From assembly GCF_020103695.1 (NCBI RefSeq), contig NZ_JAHXBF010000006.1:434001-498000 (forward strand): a DNA stretch of 64,000 nucleotides, read 5' to 3'. The translations under genes were made by a program, and so were the position numbers. Below the pieces are notes generated by a model. That model worked only from the letters and a program-made list of their open reading frames with translations. It was not told the origin of the DNA and made no database searches. The DNA is from Hyalangium versicolor. GTDB lineage: Bacteria > Myxococcota > Myxococcia > Myxococcales > Myxococcaceae. Shown here piece after piece: positions 35,401-44,101 of this stretch (the stretch's first letter is position 1; every line of letters starts with the position of its first letter).

Positions 35401-36343
35401 ACCGGTGGAGAACCGCCTCTCGGAGCTCTGGAGCCTGTTCCGCATCGTCTTCCCAGGGCTGCTGGGCAGCCGCGAGTCTTTCCGCAAGCGCTTCGCCGAA
35501 CCCATCGAGCGTGACAGGGATCCCACGGCTCGCGCGGCGCTCACCCGGGTGCTGCGCCCCTTCCTCCTGCGGCGCACCAAGGCCGAAGTGGCCCGCGAGC
35601 TGCCCCCGCGCATCGAGACCCTCGTCCCGGTCGTGCTCTCGGAGGAGGAGCGACGGCTGTATGAGCGGGTCCGGCTCGCGGCCCTGGCACAAGTGGGGGA
35701 CGGCGCCGATGAAGGCAAGCGCTTCGAGTTGCTGGCGGCCCTGACCCGGTTGCGGCAGCTGGCCTGTCATCCCCGGCTGGTCGATCCCGACTTCCAGCAG
35801 CAGTCCTCGAAGCTGGAACGCCTGCTGGAGCGTGTCGAGGTGCTGCGCGCCGAGGGAGGCCGGGCCCTCATCTTCAGCCAGTTCGTCCAGCTCCTCGGGT
35901 TGGCGCGCGAGGCACTCGAGGCCCGCGGCTTCACCGTGCAGTACCTGGACGGACAGACCCCCGCACCCGAGCGCCAATCCCGCGTGGAGGCGTTCCAGCG
36001 CGGCGAGGGCGATGTGTTCCTCATCTCCCTGAAAGCGGGAGGCACGGGCCTGAACCTCACCGCGGCGGACCACGTCATCCACCTGGACCCGTGGTGGAAC
36101 CCGGCCGTGGAGGATCAGGCCACGGACCGGGCACACCGCATCGGTCAGACCCGGCCCGTCACGGTGTCCCGGCTCGTGACCGAGGGCACCATCGAGGAGG
36201 CCATCGTCGCGCTCCACGCCGAGAAGCGGGAACTGGCTTCGAGCCTGCTCTCCGAGGTGGATGGTGCCGCCGCCCTCACTCCCGAGCAGCTCATGTCCCT
36301 GCTGCGCTTCTCCTCCTCACCCTCTCGTCCTTCCAACGAGTGA
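32417..36343 (+). CDS. SNF2-family helicase with two SWIM zinc fingers
   Basis: 1308 residues. The C-terminal 450 form a complete SNF2/RapA-type ATPase: LADDMGLGKTLQTLALLL (Walker A, near 873), VVDEAQAAKNPDTARARAL (DEAQ box, near 963), LTGTPVENRLSELWSLF, SLKAGGTGLNLTAADHVIHL and DPWWNPAVEDQATDRAHRIG with the arginine finger motif. The N-terminus has a SWIM finger (CQCPTFESQGFCKH, about 92-105). A second SWIM-like motif CWCTSSGEARCVH lies near 322-335. Between them and the motor are about 500 residues of unrecognised mixed fold. SWIM-SNF2 proteins are thought to remodel protein-DNA complexes; the specific role is unknown. Confidence 0.93.
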   Translation: MSSQQVESSTPSSLPKPSVDALAPLRRWLTRESLFETAGPRLFKQGESCLARHCVTAFEALPDALHGEVLEQPGHSYPVSISVDADGFFCECQCPTFESQGFCKHAVALGLAFLDAGGSVSERALPPPSTERPRGPKELQEWLVAHHLTHASRMPLSVVEPFLAKSFRETPGLYGLEHLPVTSPLDGSLELHRHVRGLATQIMLKEAVWTWLAAEAERIRRGLEIEQQRAETPRPPPSDARLVPWKEALERARVRVRAQAVPRLLPGRPDVTLQDRPLLLYVEEPGNPPTPLKMLGPWSGLLRMRVSVDPRALLDDKAALSCWCTSSGEARCVHALSAIDTLLDMLSEPLQAQFNVRFAELLFEVPAREILGAFEKATQALVRPVSESYVTFRLEGLDVRALKLRLYLHRPLKKGGLSKGTPAGWRDRDDIRAMLSDPRELEAFELCEFASRHALATDGYFLLLRTLRLLAHSPRFFEASRLDEPLQVREAPLGFSFSETGSGLTVHPSLDGEAFHPRALQPPPSGVDAPLPWLLFERELPRLTLVTVTSGARELLTTLREYGTRLPESSRPAVVRNLAGLEAAYPISLPESLEARPVPAEPGFLLRLRHVGQEALEGTLLVRPLPEAPLLPPGEGAPRVRALRDGERVVAHRDLEAERAEALTLRERLGVLATDAAGHFVLEEAEAALDFLERLEPLIGSNLRVEWEEHPWRLSGAPDARKLKVEVLRKRDWFGLQGSVEVEGQQVDLATLLEALRSRRRFVPLGKGLWMRLTEELRERLTPLADLAHPTREGLEVSQAAAPILDALAEAGVDVQAPPDWRRLATRIRKAQARDIHVPSALRAELRDYQRQGFQWMARLSEWGGGGCLADDMGLGKTLQTLALLLHRAKAGPAMVVAPTSVCFNWASEAARFAPTLRVRSYREADRERLLSELKAGDVLLMSYALLVRDAERLASIPFATLVVDEAQAAKNPDTARARALRGLQAEARVALTGTPVENRLSELWSLFRIVFPGLLGSRESFRKRFAEPIERDRDPTARAALTRVLRPFLLRRTKAEVARELPPRIETLVPVVLSEEERRLYERVRLAALAQVGDGADEGKRFELLAALTRLRQLACHPRLVDPDFQQQSSKLERLLERVEVLRAEGGRALIFSQFVQLLGLAREALEARGFTVQYLDGQTPAPERQSRVEAFQRGEGDVFLISLKAGGTGLNLTAADHVIHLDPWWNPAVEDQATDRAHRIGQTRPVTVSRLVTEGTIEEAIVALHAEKRELASSLLSEVDGAAALTPEQLMSLLRFSSSPSRPSNE

Positions 36344-36458
36344 GAAAAAGGGGCCAGGGAAGCCCGCCCAACGCAAGAGGTCATGCCATCCGAGCCCACT
36401 CCTGGGAATATGGGGGATGCCCACAAGTTGGGCTCGCTCGTCATCAAAGGGAGGGTGG

Positions 36459-37862
36459 ATGTACCGTCAGCAGTGGCTCGTCGTGGCTCTGGTGCTCGGG
36501 GTGAGCGCGGCCGCCGGAGCGCAGGGGCGCCCTGGGAAGACCGCATCGGCACCCGCTGGCAAGGCCGCGTCGGCCCAGCAGGGCGCGGGCATCGAGGTGC
36601 GGACGCTGAAGAACGGGATGAAGGTCATTGTCTGGCCGGACCAGGACATCCCCAACGTGACGCTCTTCAACTTCTTCCGGGTTGGCAGCCGCAACGAGCG
36701 GCCCGGCATCACCGGCCTGTCCCACTTCTTCGAGCACATGATGTTCAACGGCGCGAAGAAGTACGGCCCGGGCCAGTTCGACTCCGTCATGGAGGCCGCG
36801 GGTGGCCGGAACAACGCCTCCACCTCCGAGGACATCACCACCTATATGGACTGGTTCCCCAGCTCCGCGCTGGAGACCATCTTCGATCTCGAGGGAGACC
36901 GGCTGGCCCACCTGTCCTTCGATCCGAAGATCATCGAGAGCGAGCGCGGCGTCGTCTACTCGGAGCGGCGCTCGTCGGTGGACAACGACAACATGGGCGC
37001 GCTGATGGAGCAGGTGCAGGCCACCGCCTTCGTCGCGCACCCCTATGAGATTCCCGTCATCGGCTGGCCCTCGGACATCGAGTCCTGGCGCATGGAGGAT
37101 CTCCAGCGCTTCTTCCAGACGTACTACGCCCCCAACAACGCCACGCTGGTGGTGGTGGGCGCGGTGACTCCCGCGGAGGTCTTCGCGCTCGCGGAGAAGT
37201 ACCTGGGGCCCATCCCCTCGCAGCCCCCGCCCGAGCCGGTGCGTACGAAGGAGCCCGAGCAGCAGGGCGAGAAGCGCGTGCTCGTGCGCCGCATGGCGCA
37301 GGCCCCGATGCTCCAGGTGGCCTACCACGGGGTGGATGCGAAGGACGCGGACGTGCCGGCGTTGAAGCTGTTGCTGCAGATCCTCGCGGAGGGAGAGTCC
37401 TCCCGGCTCCACCTGCGGCTGGTGGAGGAGGAGCGGGTGGCCATCCACGTCAGCAGCCAGTCCACGCTCACCTTTGATCCCTCCCTGGTGTGGTTCGTCG
37501 TGGACATGCCGCCGGGCGCGGATGTGGCCCGCGTGGAGAAGCTGCTCGGCGAGGAGCTGGAGAAGGTGCGCTCGCAGGGCGTCACCGACGCGGAGCTGCG
37601 CAAGGCGAAGAACATCGTCGTGGCCAACTTCTGGCGAGGCATGGAGACCAATAGTTCCCGGGCTTATCTCCTGGGCACGTATGAAGTCTTCCTGGGGGAC
37701 TGGCACAAGCTCTTCGACGTGCCCACGCGCTACGAGCAGGTGACGCGCGAGCAACTGCGCAAGGTGGCCCAGCGCATCCTCGATCCGGACCACCGCACCG
37801 TTGGAGTGTTGATGCCCACGGGTGAAGTCCAGGCCGCGGCCGGGAAGGAGGCGGGACGATGA
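36459..37862 (+). CDS. M16-family zinc metallopeptidase, active subunit
   Basis: 467 residues with a cleavable signal peptide (MYRQQWLVVALVLGVSAAAG). The inverted zinc motif HFFEH is at 89-93, with the downstream Glu in the segment IESERGVVYSERR. The family fold continues with YYAPNNATLVVVGAVTP. It should be a periplasmic protease of the insulinase/pitrilysin clan. The ATG at 36459 follows AAAGGGAGGG. The stop codon overlaps the start of a second M16 gene, and the two products probably form a heterodimer, as is common for two-gene M16B proteases. Confidence 0.92.
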   Translation: MYRQQWLVVALVLGVSAAAGAQGRPGKTASAPAGKAASAQQGAGIEVRTLKNGMKVIVWPDQDIPNVTLFNFFRVGSRNERPGITGLSHFFEHMMFNGAKKYGPGQFDSVMEAAGGRNNASTSEDITTYMDWFPSSALETIFDLEGDRLAHLSFDPKIIESERGVVYSERRSSVDNDNMGALMEQVQATAFVAHPYEIPVIGWPSDIESWRMEDLQRFFQTYYAPNNATLVVVGAVTPAEVFALAEKYLGPIPSQPPPEPVRTKEPEQQGEKRVLVRRMAQAPMLQVAYHGVDAKDADVPALKLLLQILAEGESSRLHLRLVEEERVAIHVSSQSTLTFDPSLVWFVVDMPPGADVARVEKLLGEELEKVRSQGVTDAELRKAKNIVVANFWRGMETNSSRAYLLGTYEVFLGDWHKLFDVPTRYEQVTREQLRKVAQRILDPDHRTVGVLMPTGEVQAAAGKEAGR

Positions 37863-39319
37863 GCAGCGTCATGTGCAGGGGCGTGGTGGCGGCATTGCTG
37901 ATGACGACCGCAGCCGGGGCGCAGAGCACCACCACCAAGCCTGCGGAGCCGAAGAAGACCGAGTCCGTGCCGGGCGTCCAGTTGCCGAGGTCCACCGTCA
38001 TCGAGCTGAAGAACGGGGCTCGGCTCATCCTGGCCGAGAAGCACGATGTTCCGCTCATCTCCTTCAGCGGCTGGCTGCGCGGAGGAACCCTGGGAGAGCC
38101 TCAGGGCAAGGAAGGTCTGGCTGCGCTCACCGGTGAGCTGCTGCTCAAGGGCGCGGGCAAGCGTGACGCCCGGCAGTTCGCCGAGGCCGTGGATGGCGTG
38201 GGGGCCGAGCTCGATGTCTCCGCCGAGACCGAGGCGCTGCACGTGGAGGGCCAGTTCATGACGCGGGACTCGGCGCTCATGGTGGAGCTGCTCTCGGACC
38301 TGCTGATGCGGCCCCGCTTCGAAGCGGGTGAGTTCGAGAAGATGCGGGACCGGATGACCTCCGAACTCGCCGCCTTGAAGGATGGAGACCCGCGGAGCCT
38401 CATGAACTTCTACTTCCTCGCCTTCCACTTCGCTGGGCACCCCTATGGGCGGCCGGTGATGGGCAGCGAGGCATCGCTCCCCACCCTCACGCGCGAGGAC
38501 GTGCTCGCGTACGCGAAGGCCCAGCTCGGTGGGGATCGCCTCATCCTCTCGGTCGTCGGAGACTTCGACACGAAGCAGCTCGCCAGCCAGCTGGAGGCCG
38601 CGCTCGGCGGCTGGGCTCGTGCAGGAGCCCCCGCGCCCGTGGCGCCGCCGACCTCCGCCACCAAGGGCCGGCGCGTGTTGCTGGTGGACAAGCCCGATGC
38701 CACCCAGACGTACTTCTGGCTCGGCAACACCGGCATTGCTCGCGGCGATCCGGACAGAGTGGACGTGTCGCTGAGCAACTCCATCTTCGGCGGACGCTTC
38801 ACCTCGCTCCTCAACACGGAGCTGCGCATCAAGTCTGGCCTGAGCTACAGCGCTGGTTCCATCCTCATGAGGGAGACGCAGCCGGGCGTCGTTGCGATCT
38901 CCTCGTATACGAAGACGGAGTCCACCGGGAAGGCGATCGATCTGTCCCTGGACGTCCTCTCCCGCTACCGCCGCGACGGCATGGATGAGGCGATGCTCCC
39001 CTCGGCCAAATCTTACGTGCTGGGCCAGTTCCCGCCCACGCTCGAGACGAGCGGCCAGCTGGCCTCGAAGCTGGCGGAGCTGGCCTTCTATGGGCTCGAT
39101 GCCCAGGACGTGAACGGCTTCGCTGCCGCCGTGGCCGGAGCCACCCGGGAGCACATCCGCCAGGTCACCCAGCGAGTGCTCCCTGCTCCCGAGGACCTGA
39201 CCCTCGTGCTTCTCGGCAATGCCTCCGCCATCCGGGAAGTGGCGCGCCGCTATGGTCCCGTGACGGAGATGAAGCTCTCCGACAAGAGCTTCACGCCTCC
39301 TCCCGCACCGAAGCGCTGA
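37859..39319 (+). CDS. M16-family peptidase, non-catalytic partner
   Basis: 486 residues with signal peptide (VVAALLMTTAAGAQS). The fold matches M16 (LKNGARLILAEKHDVPLISF, GWLRGGTLGEPQGKEGLAAL), but the zinc motif is absent: where HxxEH should be the sequence reads LAALTGELLLKG. It keeps the substrate-contact region IFGGRFTSLLNTELRIKSGL followed by SYSAGS, with the conserved Arg and Tyr. It is therefore the regulatory or substrate-holding half of the dimer with the upstream gene, whose TGA overlaps its ATG. Confidence 0.92.
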   Translation: MSSVMCRGVVAALLMTTAAGAQSTTTKPAEPKKTESVPGVQLPRSTVIELKNGARLILAEKHDVPLISFSGWLRGGTLGEPQGKEGLAALTGELLLKGAGKRDARQFAEAVDGVGAELDVSAETEALHVEGQFMTRDSALMVELLSDLLMRPRFEAGEFEKMRDRMTSELAALKDGDPRSLMNFYFLAFHFAGHPYGRPVMGSEASLPTLTREDVLAYAKAQLGGDRLILSVVGDFDTKQLASQLEAALGGWARAGAPAPVAPPTSATKGRRVLLVDKPDATQTYFWLGNTGIARGDPDRVDVSLSNSIFGGRFTSLLNTELRIKSGLSYSAGSILMRETQPGVVAISSYTKTESTGKAIDLSLDVLSRYRRDGMDEAMLPSAKSYVLGQFPPTLETSGQLASKLAELAFYGLDAQDVNGFAAAVAGATREHIRQVTQRVLPAPEDLTLVLLGNASAIREVARRYGPVTEMKLSDKSFTPPPAPKR

Positions 39320-39343
39320 GGGGCGCCCGCCGGACGTGGCTCG

Positions 39344-40537
39344 CTACTGTGCCTGCGCGTGGTAGCGGGTCATGCACCGCTGGAAGCGCTGATCCACCGA
39401 TCGCGCGTACCACCCGGTGGTCCGGTCTCCGCTCAGCTTCGGGCTGCGGATGACCACCTCGGGCATCCGGGCATACTCGGGGCGCTTCCCCTTCACCCGC
39501 TCGTAGGACTGCTTCACGGCGCGCCACGTCTCCGTCTTCTCGAAGTCGGCCGTCTTTTCCTTGAGGACGTCCCGGCGCACCTGCCGCTCGCTCAGCTTGG
39601 GGGCGTGGCGCGCACGGAACGCCAGTAGCGCCGCCAGCGTGCGGCTGTCCTCGTCTCGGGGCTTGCCGTCCGCGTCGTAGAGCAGCAGGTCCCCATCCGC
39701 TGCCAACCGCAGCCCCATCATCTCGCTCACCTGGGCCTGCAGCGCCGCGTTGCGCGAGGCGTAGAGGCCCGAGTTGTAGTCCGCGAAGCGGTACAGCGGC
39801 AGGGAGTAGCTGGCCTCGTATCCCAGCAGTCGCGCCGTGCCGAAGCGCACGCCGCCCGCGCGCGTGTACAGCTCCTCGCGCACCTCCGCCTCGGGGCGAT
39901 CCTCATCGGACTGCTCCACCGCATAGCGAACGCTCACCTGCATGGAGCCCGCGGTGGTGATGGGGTTCAGCTCCCGCAGTCCGCGAGAGGTGAACAGCTC
40001 GCTGGCCAGATCCGCCGCCGTGTACACCGCCGGGTACTGCTCCTCATAGGCAGACAGCAGCTCTCGGAAGAACCGGTCCAGATCCCGCTCCGTCCGCACT
40101 GCCTGGAGCCGGGCCTCGAAGGTGCGCGATTGGCCCGGTGCCCGGTGCTGCATCAGCGCCTGCAGGGCCTTGCGCCCCACCAGCCCCAGCTTCCCTGCGT
40201 ACGTGTCCAGCCGCTTGCGGACGATGCGCGGCAGCTCCTTCACGACCGGGTTCTCTTGGAAGCCGGACTCCTGCTCGATGATGGCCAGCACCTGACACAC
40301 CGGCTCCGCCGAGGGGTAAACCTGTTGTGCATCCAACGCGGAGAGCACGTCCTGGCTCCAGCGCTCGGGCTCTTTCACCCGCGAGGGGATGAGCCGCGCC
40401 ACCTGGCTCGCCGTGAGCCGCGCAGGCAGTGCGGGCGGGGGCTCGGACTCGCGCACCACGCGTGAACCGCAGCTCGAGAACACACCCAAGACAGCCAGAC
40501 CGAGCCCCAGATGCTGCAGTCCAGATAGAAACTTCAT
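39344..40537 (-). CDS. DUF1615 lipoprotein, lysozyme-like
   Basis: 397 residues with a signal peptide ending in lipobox FSSC (Cys23). The DUF1615 pattern begins ARLIPSRVKEPERWSQDVLS and continues CQVLAIIEQESGFQENPVVK. The Glu in EQESGFQ is placed like the catalytic Glu of lytic transglycosylases, and ITTAGSMQVSVRYAVEQ resembles the second part of that fold. The family is thus probably a periplasmic peptidoglycan lytic enzyme or a relative, but this is not shown. The start at 40537 gives a proper signal peptide, unlike the longer frame. Confidence 0.82.
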   Translation of the reverse strand: MKFLSGLQHLGLGLAVLGVFSSCGSRVVRESEPPPALPARLTASQVARLIPSRVKEPERWSQDVLSALDAQQVYPSAEPVCQVLAIIEQESGFQENPVVKELPRIVRKRLDTYAGKLGLVGRKALQALMQHRAPGQSRTFEARLQAVRTERDLDRFFRELLSAYEEQYPAVYTAADLASELFTSRGLRELNPITTAGSMQVSVRYAVEQSDEDRPEAEVREELYTRAGGVRFGTARLLGYEASYSLPLYRFADYNSGLYASRNAALQAQVSEMMGLRLAADGDLLLYDADGKPRDEDSRTLAALLAFRARHAPKLSERQVRRDVLKEKTADFEKTETWRAVKQSYERVKGKRPEYARMPEVVIRSPKLSGDRTTGWYARSVDQRFQRCMTRYHAQAQ

Positions 40538-40696
40538 TCCATACTGTCCGCGGTGGTGAGTCTGAAAACACTCCGTTTCACGCGGAGTATTGGGGTGGGT
40601 CTCGCCAGCCCCTGACGAGGCTCTCGCCCCTAACAGCGCACGGGTGTTGAGGAATCCCAAAAACGGAACCCCGTATATGCCGTGATAATTGTTTAA

Positions 40697-40745
40697 TGCG
40701 GAAGTTTTCTAATTGTTGTTCAAATTGTTAGAAGCTACTTCCGCA
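40697..40745. promoter_or_regulatory. Long imperfect inverted repeat in the AT-rich leader of the M4 protease gene
   Basis: The outer arms TGCGGAAGT (40697-40705) and ACTTCCGCA (40737-40745) are perfect. Inside them TTCTAA (40707-40712) pairs with TTAGAA (40728-40733), with further partial pairing of AATTG and CAAATT. The region is strikingly AT-rich for this genome and lies 70-120 bases before the protease start. It may be an operator or an RNA control hairpin. Confidence 0.45.
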
Positions 40746-40815
40746 AAAAAGTAGTTGATCTCATCGACACCTGTATGTCACGAAAGGCTCGTATTTCCCC
40801 CGAGGAGGTAGCACG

Positions 40816-43086
40816 TTGAGCAATAAGCTTCTGAGGACGTTCTGTGCGGCGTGGATGGGTCTCACCTACGCTGCGTGCGGCACCGCTGAGCAGCAGCAAC
40901 CGGTGGACGCCGATGAGCTGTCGACGAATGCCGAGTCGAAGGACGACCATGCGGACATCCAGCAGGCCCTGAGCGTGCTGCCTGGCGCCAGCGTCCAGGG
41001 GTCCAACAAGGACGGCGTTCCCTACTACATCACGGGTAACTTCGGCTTCGCTTCCAGCTCGGCCAAGGGCCTGGCGGCGGTGGACGCGAAGGCGACCGTG
41101 CAGGAGGCTCTGGCGGCGGTAGCTCCGGTGTTCCGCCTGCAGGCTGCGAACCTGACGTTCAAGCGCGTCACGGTGGACCAGAACGGCCACCAGCACCTGC
41201 GCTTCCAGCAGATGAAGAACGGCCTGCCCGTCATCAACGGCGAGCTCATCCTCCACGTGGACGCCAAGGGCAACGTGTACGCCGCCAACGGCGACGCGCG
41301 TGACACCAAGGCCGGCGTGGCGATGAACACCCTGGTGAAGGCGCAGATCTCCGCGGACGCCGCGGTCACCGCCGCCACCAAGTCGACCCAGGCCCTGAAC
41401 AAGTCGGGCAAGGCCGAGCGCCTGGTCTACGTGCGTGACACCAACGAGAGCCTCGTGCTGGCGCACGAGATCCGCGTGGTGGGCCAGCAGGGCGGCATCC
41501 CCGTGGAAGACCTGGTGTACGTGAACGCCGACAACGGGAAGATCGCCCTGCGCGCTCCCAAGGTCTACACGTCGCTCAACCGCGCGGTGTACAGCGCCAA
41601 CAACGGCACCTCGCTGCCCGGTACGCTCAAGCGCTCCGAGGGCGGCGCGGCCAGCGGCGACAACCACGTCGACACGAACTACGCGAAGCTGGGTGGCACC
41701 TACAACTGCTACTTCAACAACTTCGGCCGTGACTCGTTCAACAACGCGGGCGCGCAGCTGAAGAGCACGGTGCACTACAGCACCAACTACGTGAACGCCT
41801 ACTGGAACAGCTCCCAGATGGTGTACGGCGACGGCGACGGCGTGAACAGCACCCAGCTGGGTCTGGACAACGACGTCACCACGCACGAGCTGACGCACGC
41901 CGTGACGGAGAACGAGTCCAACCTCACCTACTCGGGTGAGTCCGGTGGCATCAACGAGGGTATGTCCGACATCTTCGGCGCCTTCTGCGAGAGCTACGAG
42001 AGCGGCAGCTGGATCACCACCGACGACGTGTTCAAGGTGGGCGAGGACATCTGGACGCCGGCCACCCCGGGTGACGCGCTCCGCTACATGTACGATCCGG
42101 CCAAGGACGGCGCCTCGCTGGACTACTGGACCAGCAGCGCTGGCAGCGTGGACGTGCACTACAGCTCCGGTATCGCCAACCTGGCGTTCACCCTGCTGTC
42201 GCGCGGCGGTACGCACCCGCGTGGCAAGTCCACCACGGTCGTGACGGGCATCGGCGTGCAGAAGGCCGGTCAGATCTTCTACAAGGCCAACACGGACATC
42301 CTGACGGCCTCCAGCAAGTACGCGGCGCTGAAGACGGCGACCGAGCAGGCGGCGACCCAGCTGGGCTTCACCGCGGCGGAGATCGCCTCGGTGACGGCGG
42401 CCTGGGCGGCCGTGGGCGTGGGCTCCACCACCCCGCCGACCGTCGTGACGCTGAGCAACGGCGTGCCGGTGACGGGCATTGGCGCCAGCGCGGGCACGGA
42501 CAAGGTCTACAAGCTGACGGTTCCCGCCAGCCAGACCAGCGTGACGTTCACCACCTCGGGCGGCACGGGTGACGTGGACCTGTACGTCAAGGCCGGCGCG
42601 ATTCCGGACACCTCCACCTACGACTGCAAGTCGGAGGGCACGGCCACCTCGGAGACCTGCACCAAGGCCAGCCCCGCGGCCGGCGACTGGTACGTGCTGC
42701 TGAGCGCGTACGCGACCTACTCGGGCGTGACGCTGACGGGTACCTACACCGGTGGTACCGGCGGTGGCACTGACACGCTGACCAACGGCGTGGCCACGGC
42801 TCAGTACTCCGGTTCCGCGAGCACCTGGAAGTGCTGGACGCTGACGGTTCCGTCCGGCAAGAGCACGCTGACCTTCAACCAGGTCGGCGCCTCGGGCAAC
42901 ACGGGTGACGCGGACCTGTACGTTCGCCAGGGCTCCGCGCCGACGACGAGCACCTACTCCTGCCGTCCGTACCTCACGGGCAACACCGAGACGTGCACCA
43001 TCAGCAGCCCGACTGCGGGTACCTGGTACGCGTGCTCGTACGGCTACAGCGCCTACACCAAGGTGACGATGAAGGGCACCTACTAG
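40816..43086 (+). CDS. Secreted M4 (thermolysin-family) metalloprotease with two PPC domains
   Basis: 756 residues from a TTG start with a strong GAGGAGGT ribosome site. A leader with lipobox-like YAAC is followed by an FTP/PepSY propeptide (to about 230). The catalytic domain has the zinc motif HELTH (His357, Glu358, His361) with the third ligand Glu381 in SGGINEGMSD, and the late active-site stretch VDVHYSSGIANLAF. Two C-terminal pre-peptidase (PPC) domains follow (about 535-650 and 655-756), each with a GDVDLYV or GDADLYV core and a Cys pair. It is an exported protease, likely used in predation or nutrition. A terminator follows at 43116. Confidence 0.95.
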   Translation: MSNKLLRTFCAAWMGLTYAACGTAEQQQPVDADELSTNAESKDDHADIQQALSVLPGASVQGSNKDGVPYYITGNFGFASSSAKGLAAVDAKATVQEALAAVAPVFRLQAANLTFKRVTVDQNGHQHLRFQQMKNGLPVINGELILHVDAKGNVYAANGDARDTKAGVAMNTLVKAQISADAAVTAATKSTQALNKSGKAERLVYVRDTNESLVLAHEIRVVGQQGGIPVEDLVYVNADNGKIALRAPKVYTSLNRAVYSANNGTSLPGTLKRSEGGAASGDNHVDTNYAKLGGTYNCYFNNFGRDSFNNAGAQLKSTVHYSTNYVNAYWNSSQMVYGDGDGVNSTQLGLDNDVTTHELTHAVTENESNLTYSGESGGINEGMSDIFGAFCESYESGSWITTDDVFKVGEDIWTPATPGDALRYMYDPAKDGASLDYWTSSAGSVDVHYSSGIANLAFTLLSRGGTHPRGKSTTVVTGIGVQKAGQIFYKANTDILTASSKYAALKTATEQAATQLGFTAAEIASVTAAWAAVGVGSTTPPTVVTLSNGVPVTGIGASAGTDKVYKLTVPASQTSVTFTTSGGTGDVDLYVKAGAIPDTSTYDCKSEGTATSETCTKASPAAGDWYVLLSAYATYSGVTLTGTYTGGTGGGTDTLTNGVATAQYSGSASTWKCWTLTVPSGKSTLTFNQVGASGNTGDADLYVRQGSAPTTSTYSCRPYLTGNTETCTISSPTAGTWYACSYGYSAYTKVTMKGTY

Positions 43087-43115
43087 TCCTTCGCTCGTAA
43101 CACTGAGTGAGAAGT

Positions 43116-43152
43116 GAGACGCCCGGGGGCCTGTGCTCCCGGGCGTCGTCTT
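43116..43152. terminator. Strong bidirectional terminator after the M4 protease
   Basis: GACGCCCGGG (43118-43127) pairs perfectly with CCCGGGCGTC (43138-43147) over a 10-base loop, followed by GTCTTT. It separates the convergent protease and lipoprotein genes. Confidence 0.8.
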
Positions 43153-43167
43153 TGCGGGGTCCTGCTG

Positions 43168-43866
43168 CTAGCGGCGGACCTCGATGTCGCGCGCGAAGCT
43201 GCTGCCGCCGACCAGGTCGAACGAAGCGCGCACGGAAGTGCCCTCCTCGAGCTGCTTGATCGGCACGCTCTGGCCCTCGCGCACCCCGCGGCTGCGCTTG
43301 TCGATGCGCAGCTGGTACACGTTGCCCTCGGTGTCACGCACGTGGACCGTGCCGCGATCCACGCGGGTGACGCGGCCATCCACGCTGCCCGAGGCGATGA
43401 CCACCCGCTCCAGCGGCACCGAGTCGTTCTGCCGTGCTGCACGCGCCGCCTTGGCCGCGCCCTCGTACCAGGCCTCATCCTCGCTGGCCTGGATGGCCTC
43501 GGAGCCGATCATCACCCGGCCCTCTTGGGCCTGCTGAGGGGCTGCGGACTCGGTGGTGGTGGTACCCCGTGGAGCCGGCTGTGCCTGCGCGGGTGCGGTG
43601 CGCGAGCTGGCCACGCCCTGAGCTGGGGCCGATGCCGGTGTCTGAGCTGGAGCCGGTGCGGCGGGCTGCGCCACGGGTTGCGGAGCCGGGGTTTCTGCCG
43701 GAGGCGCCGTGCTCACCTGCGTGGGTGCGGTGTTCGCGCCTGGCCGCGACGGAGCCGGTGCCCGCGCGGAGACAGGCGCCGCCTGCTCGTGGATCTCGCG
43801 CTGCTGGCAACCCGTCACCAGCGCGCACACCCCCATCATTCCCATCCATGCCCAACGACGCCCCAT
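43168..43866 (-). CDS. Lipoprotein with Ala/Pro-rich linker and small C-terminal beta domain
   Basis: 232 residues. The leader ends in lipobox VTGC (Cys20). About 85 residues of Ala/Pro/Thr/Gln-rich linker could span the periplasm. The last 70 residues form a beta-rich domain (GSVDGRVTRVDRGTVHVRDT, EGNVYQLRIDKRSRGVREGQ, SFDLVGGSSFARDIEV) that looks like an SH3 or OB-type barrel. Function is unknown. It is a single gene ending at the shared terminator. Confidence 0.72.
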   Translation of the reverse strand: MGRRWAWMGMMGVCALVTGCQQREIHEQAAPVSARAPAPSRPGANTAPTQVSTAPPAETPAPQPVAQPAAPAPAQTPASAPAQGVASSRTAPAQAQPAPRGTTTTESAAPQQAQEGRVMIGSEAIQASEDEAWYEGAAKAARAARQNDSVPLERVVIASGSVDGRVTRVDRGTVHVRDTEGNVYQLRIDKRSRGVREGQSVPIKQLEEGTSVRASFDLVGGSSFARDIEVRR

Positions 43867-44101
43867 CCTTGCCTCCCCCGGTGTGGGAAAATTGGTTCTT
43901 GGGGGCGCACCACTGCAATGGGCGCGCCGGGCAGGCGGCTCGCGCGTGCTTCCAGCAGCGGACAGTGCGAGGCCCGGAACTCAGGCCGGAGGCGGGCTTT
44001 GGGGGCTGGAGGGCCGACGGGAAGGGGAGCGGGCAGGCGAGGAGTTTGCCTCCCCCTGTGGCGAAGGAGTTTCCCTCCCTCCGTGGAGCAGTGGACAGCG
44101 C

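Noticed and set aside
32597..36217. 1206-residue reverse-strand ORF
   Set aside because: It lies wholly antisense to the SNF2 gene, is Arg/Leu/Gln-rich without domains, and arises from the strong G/C third-position bias.
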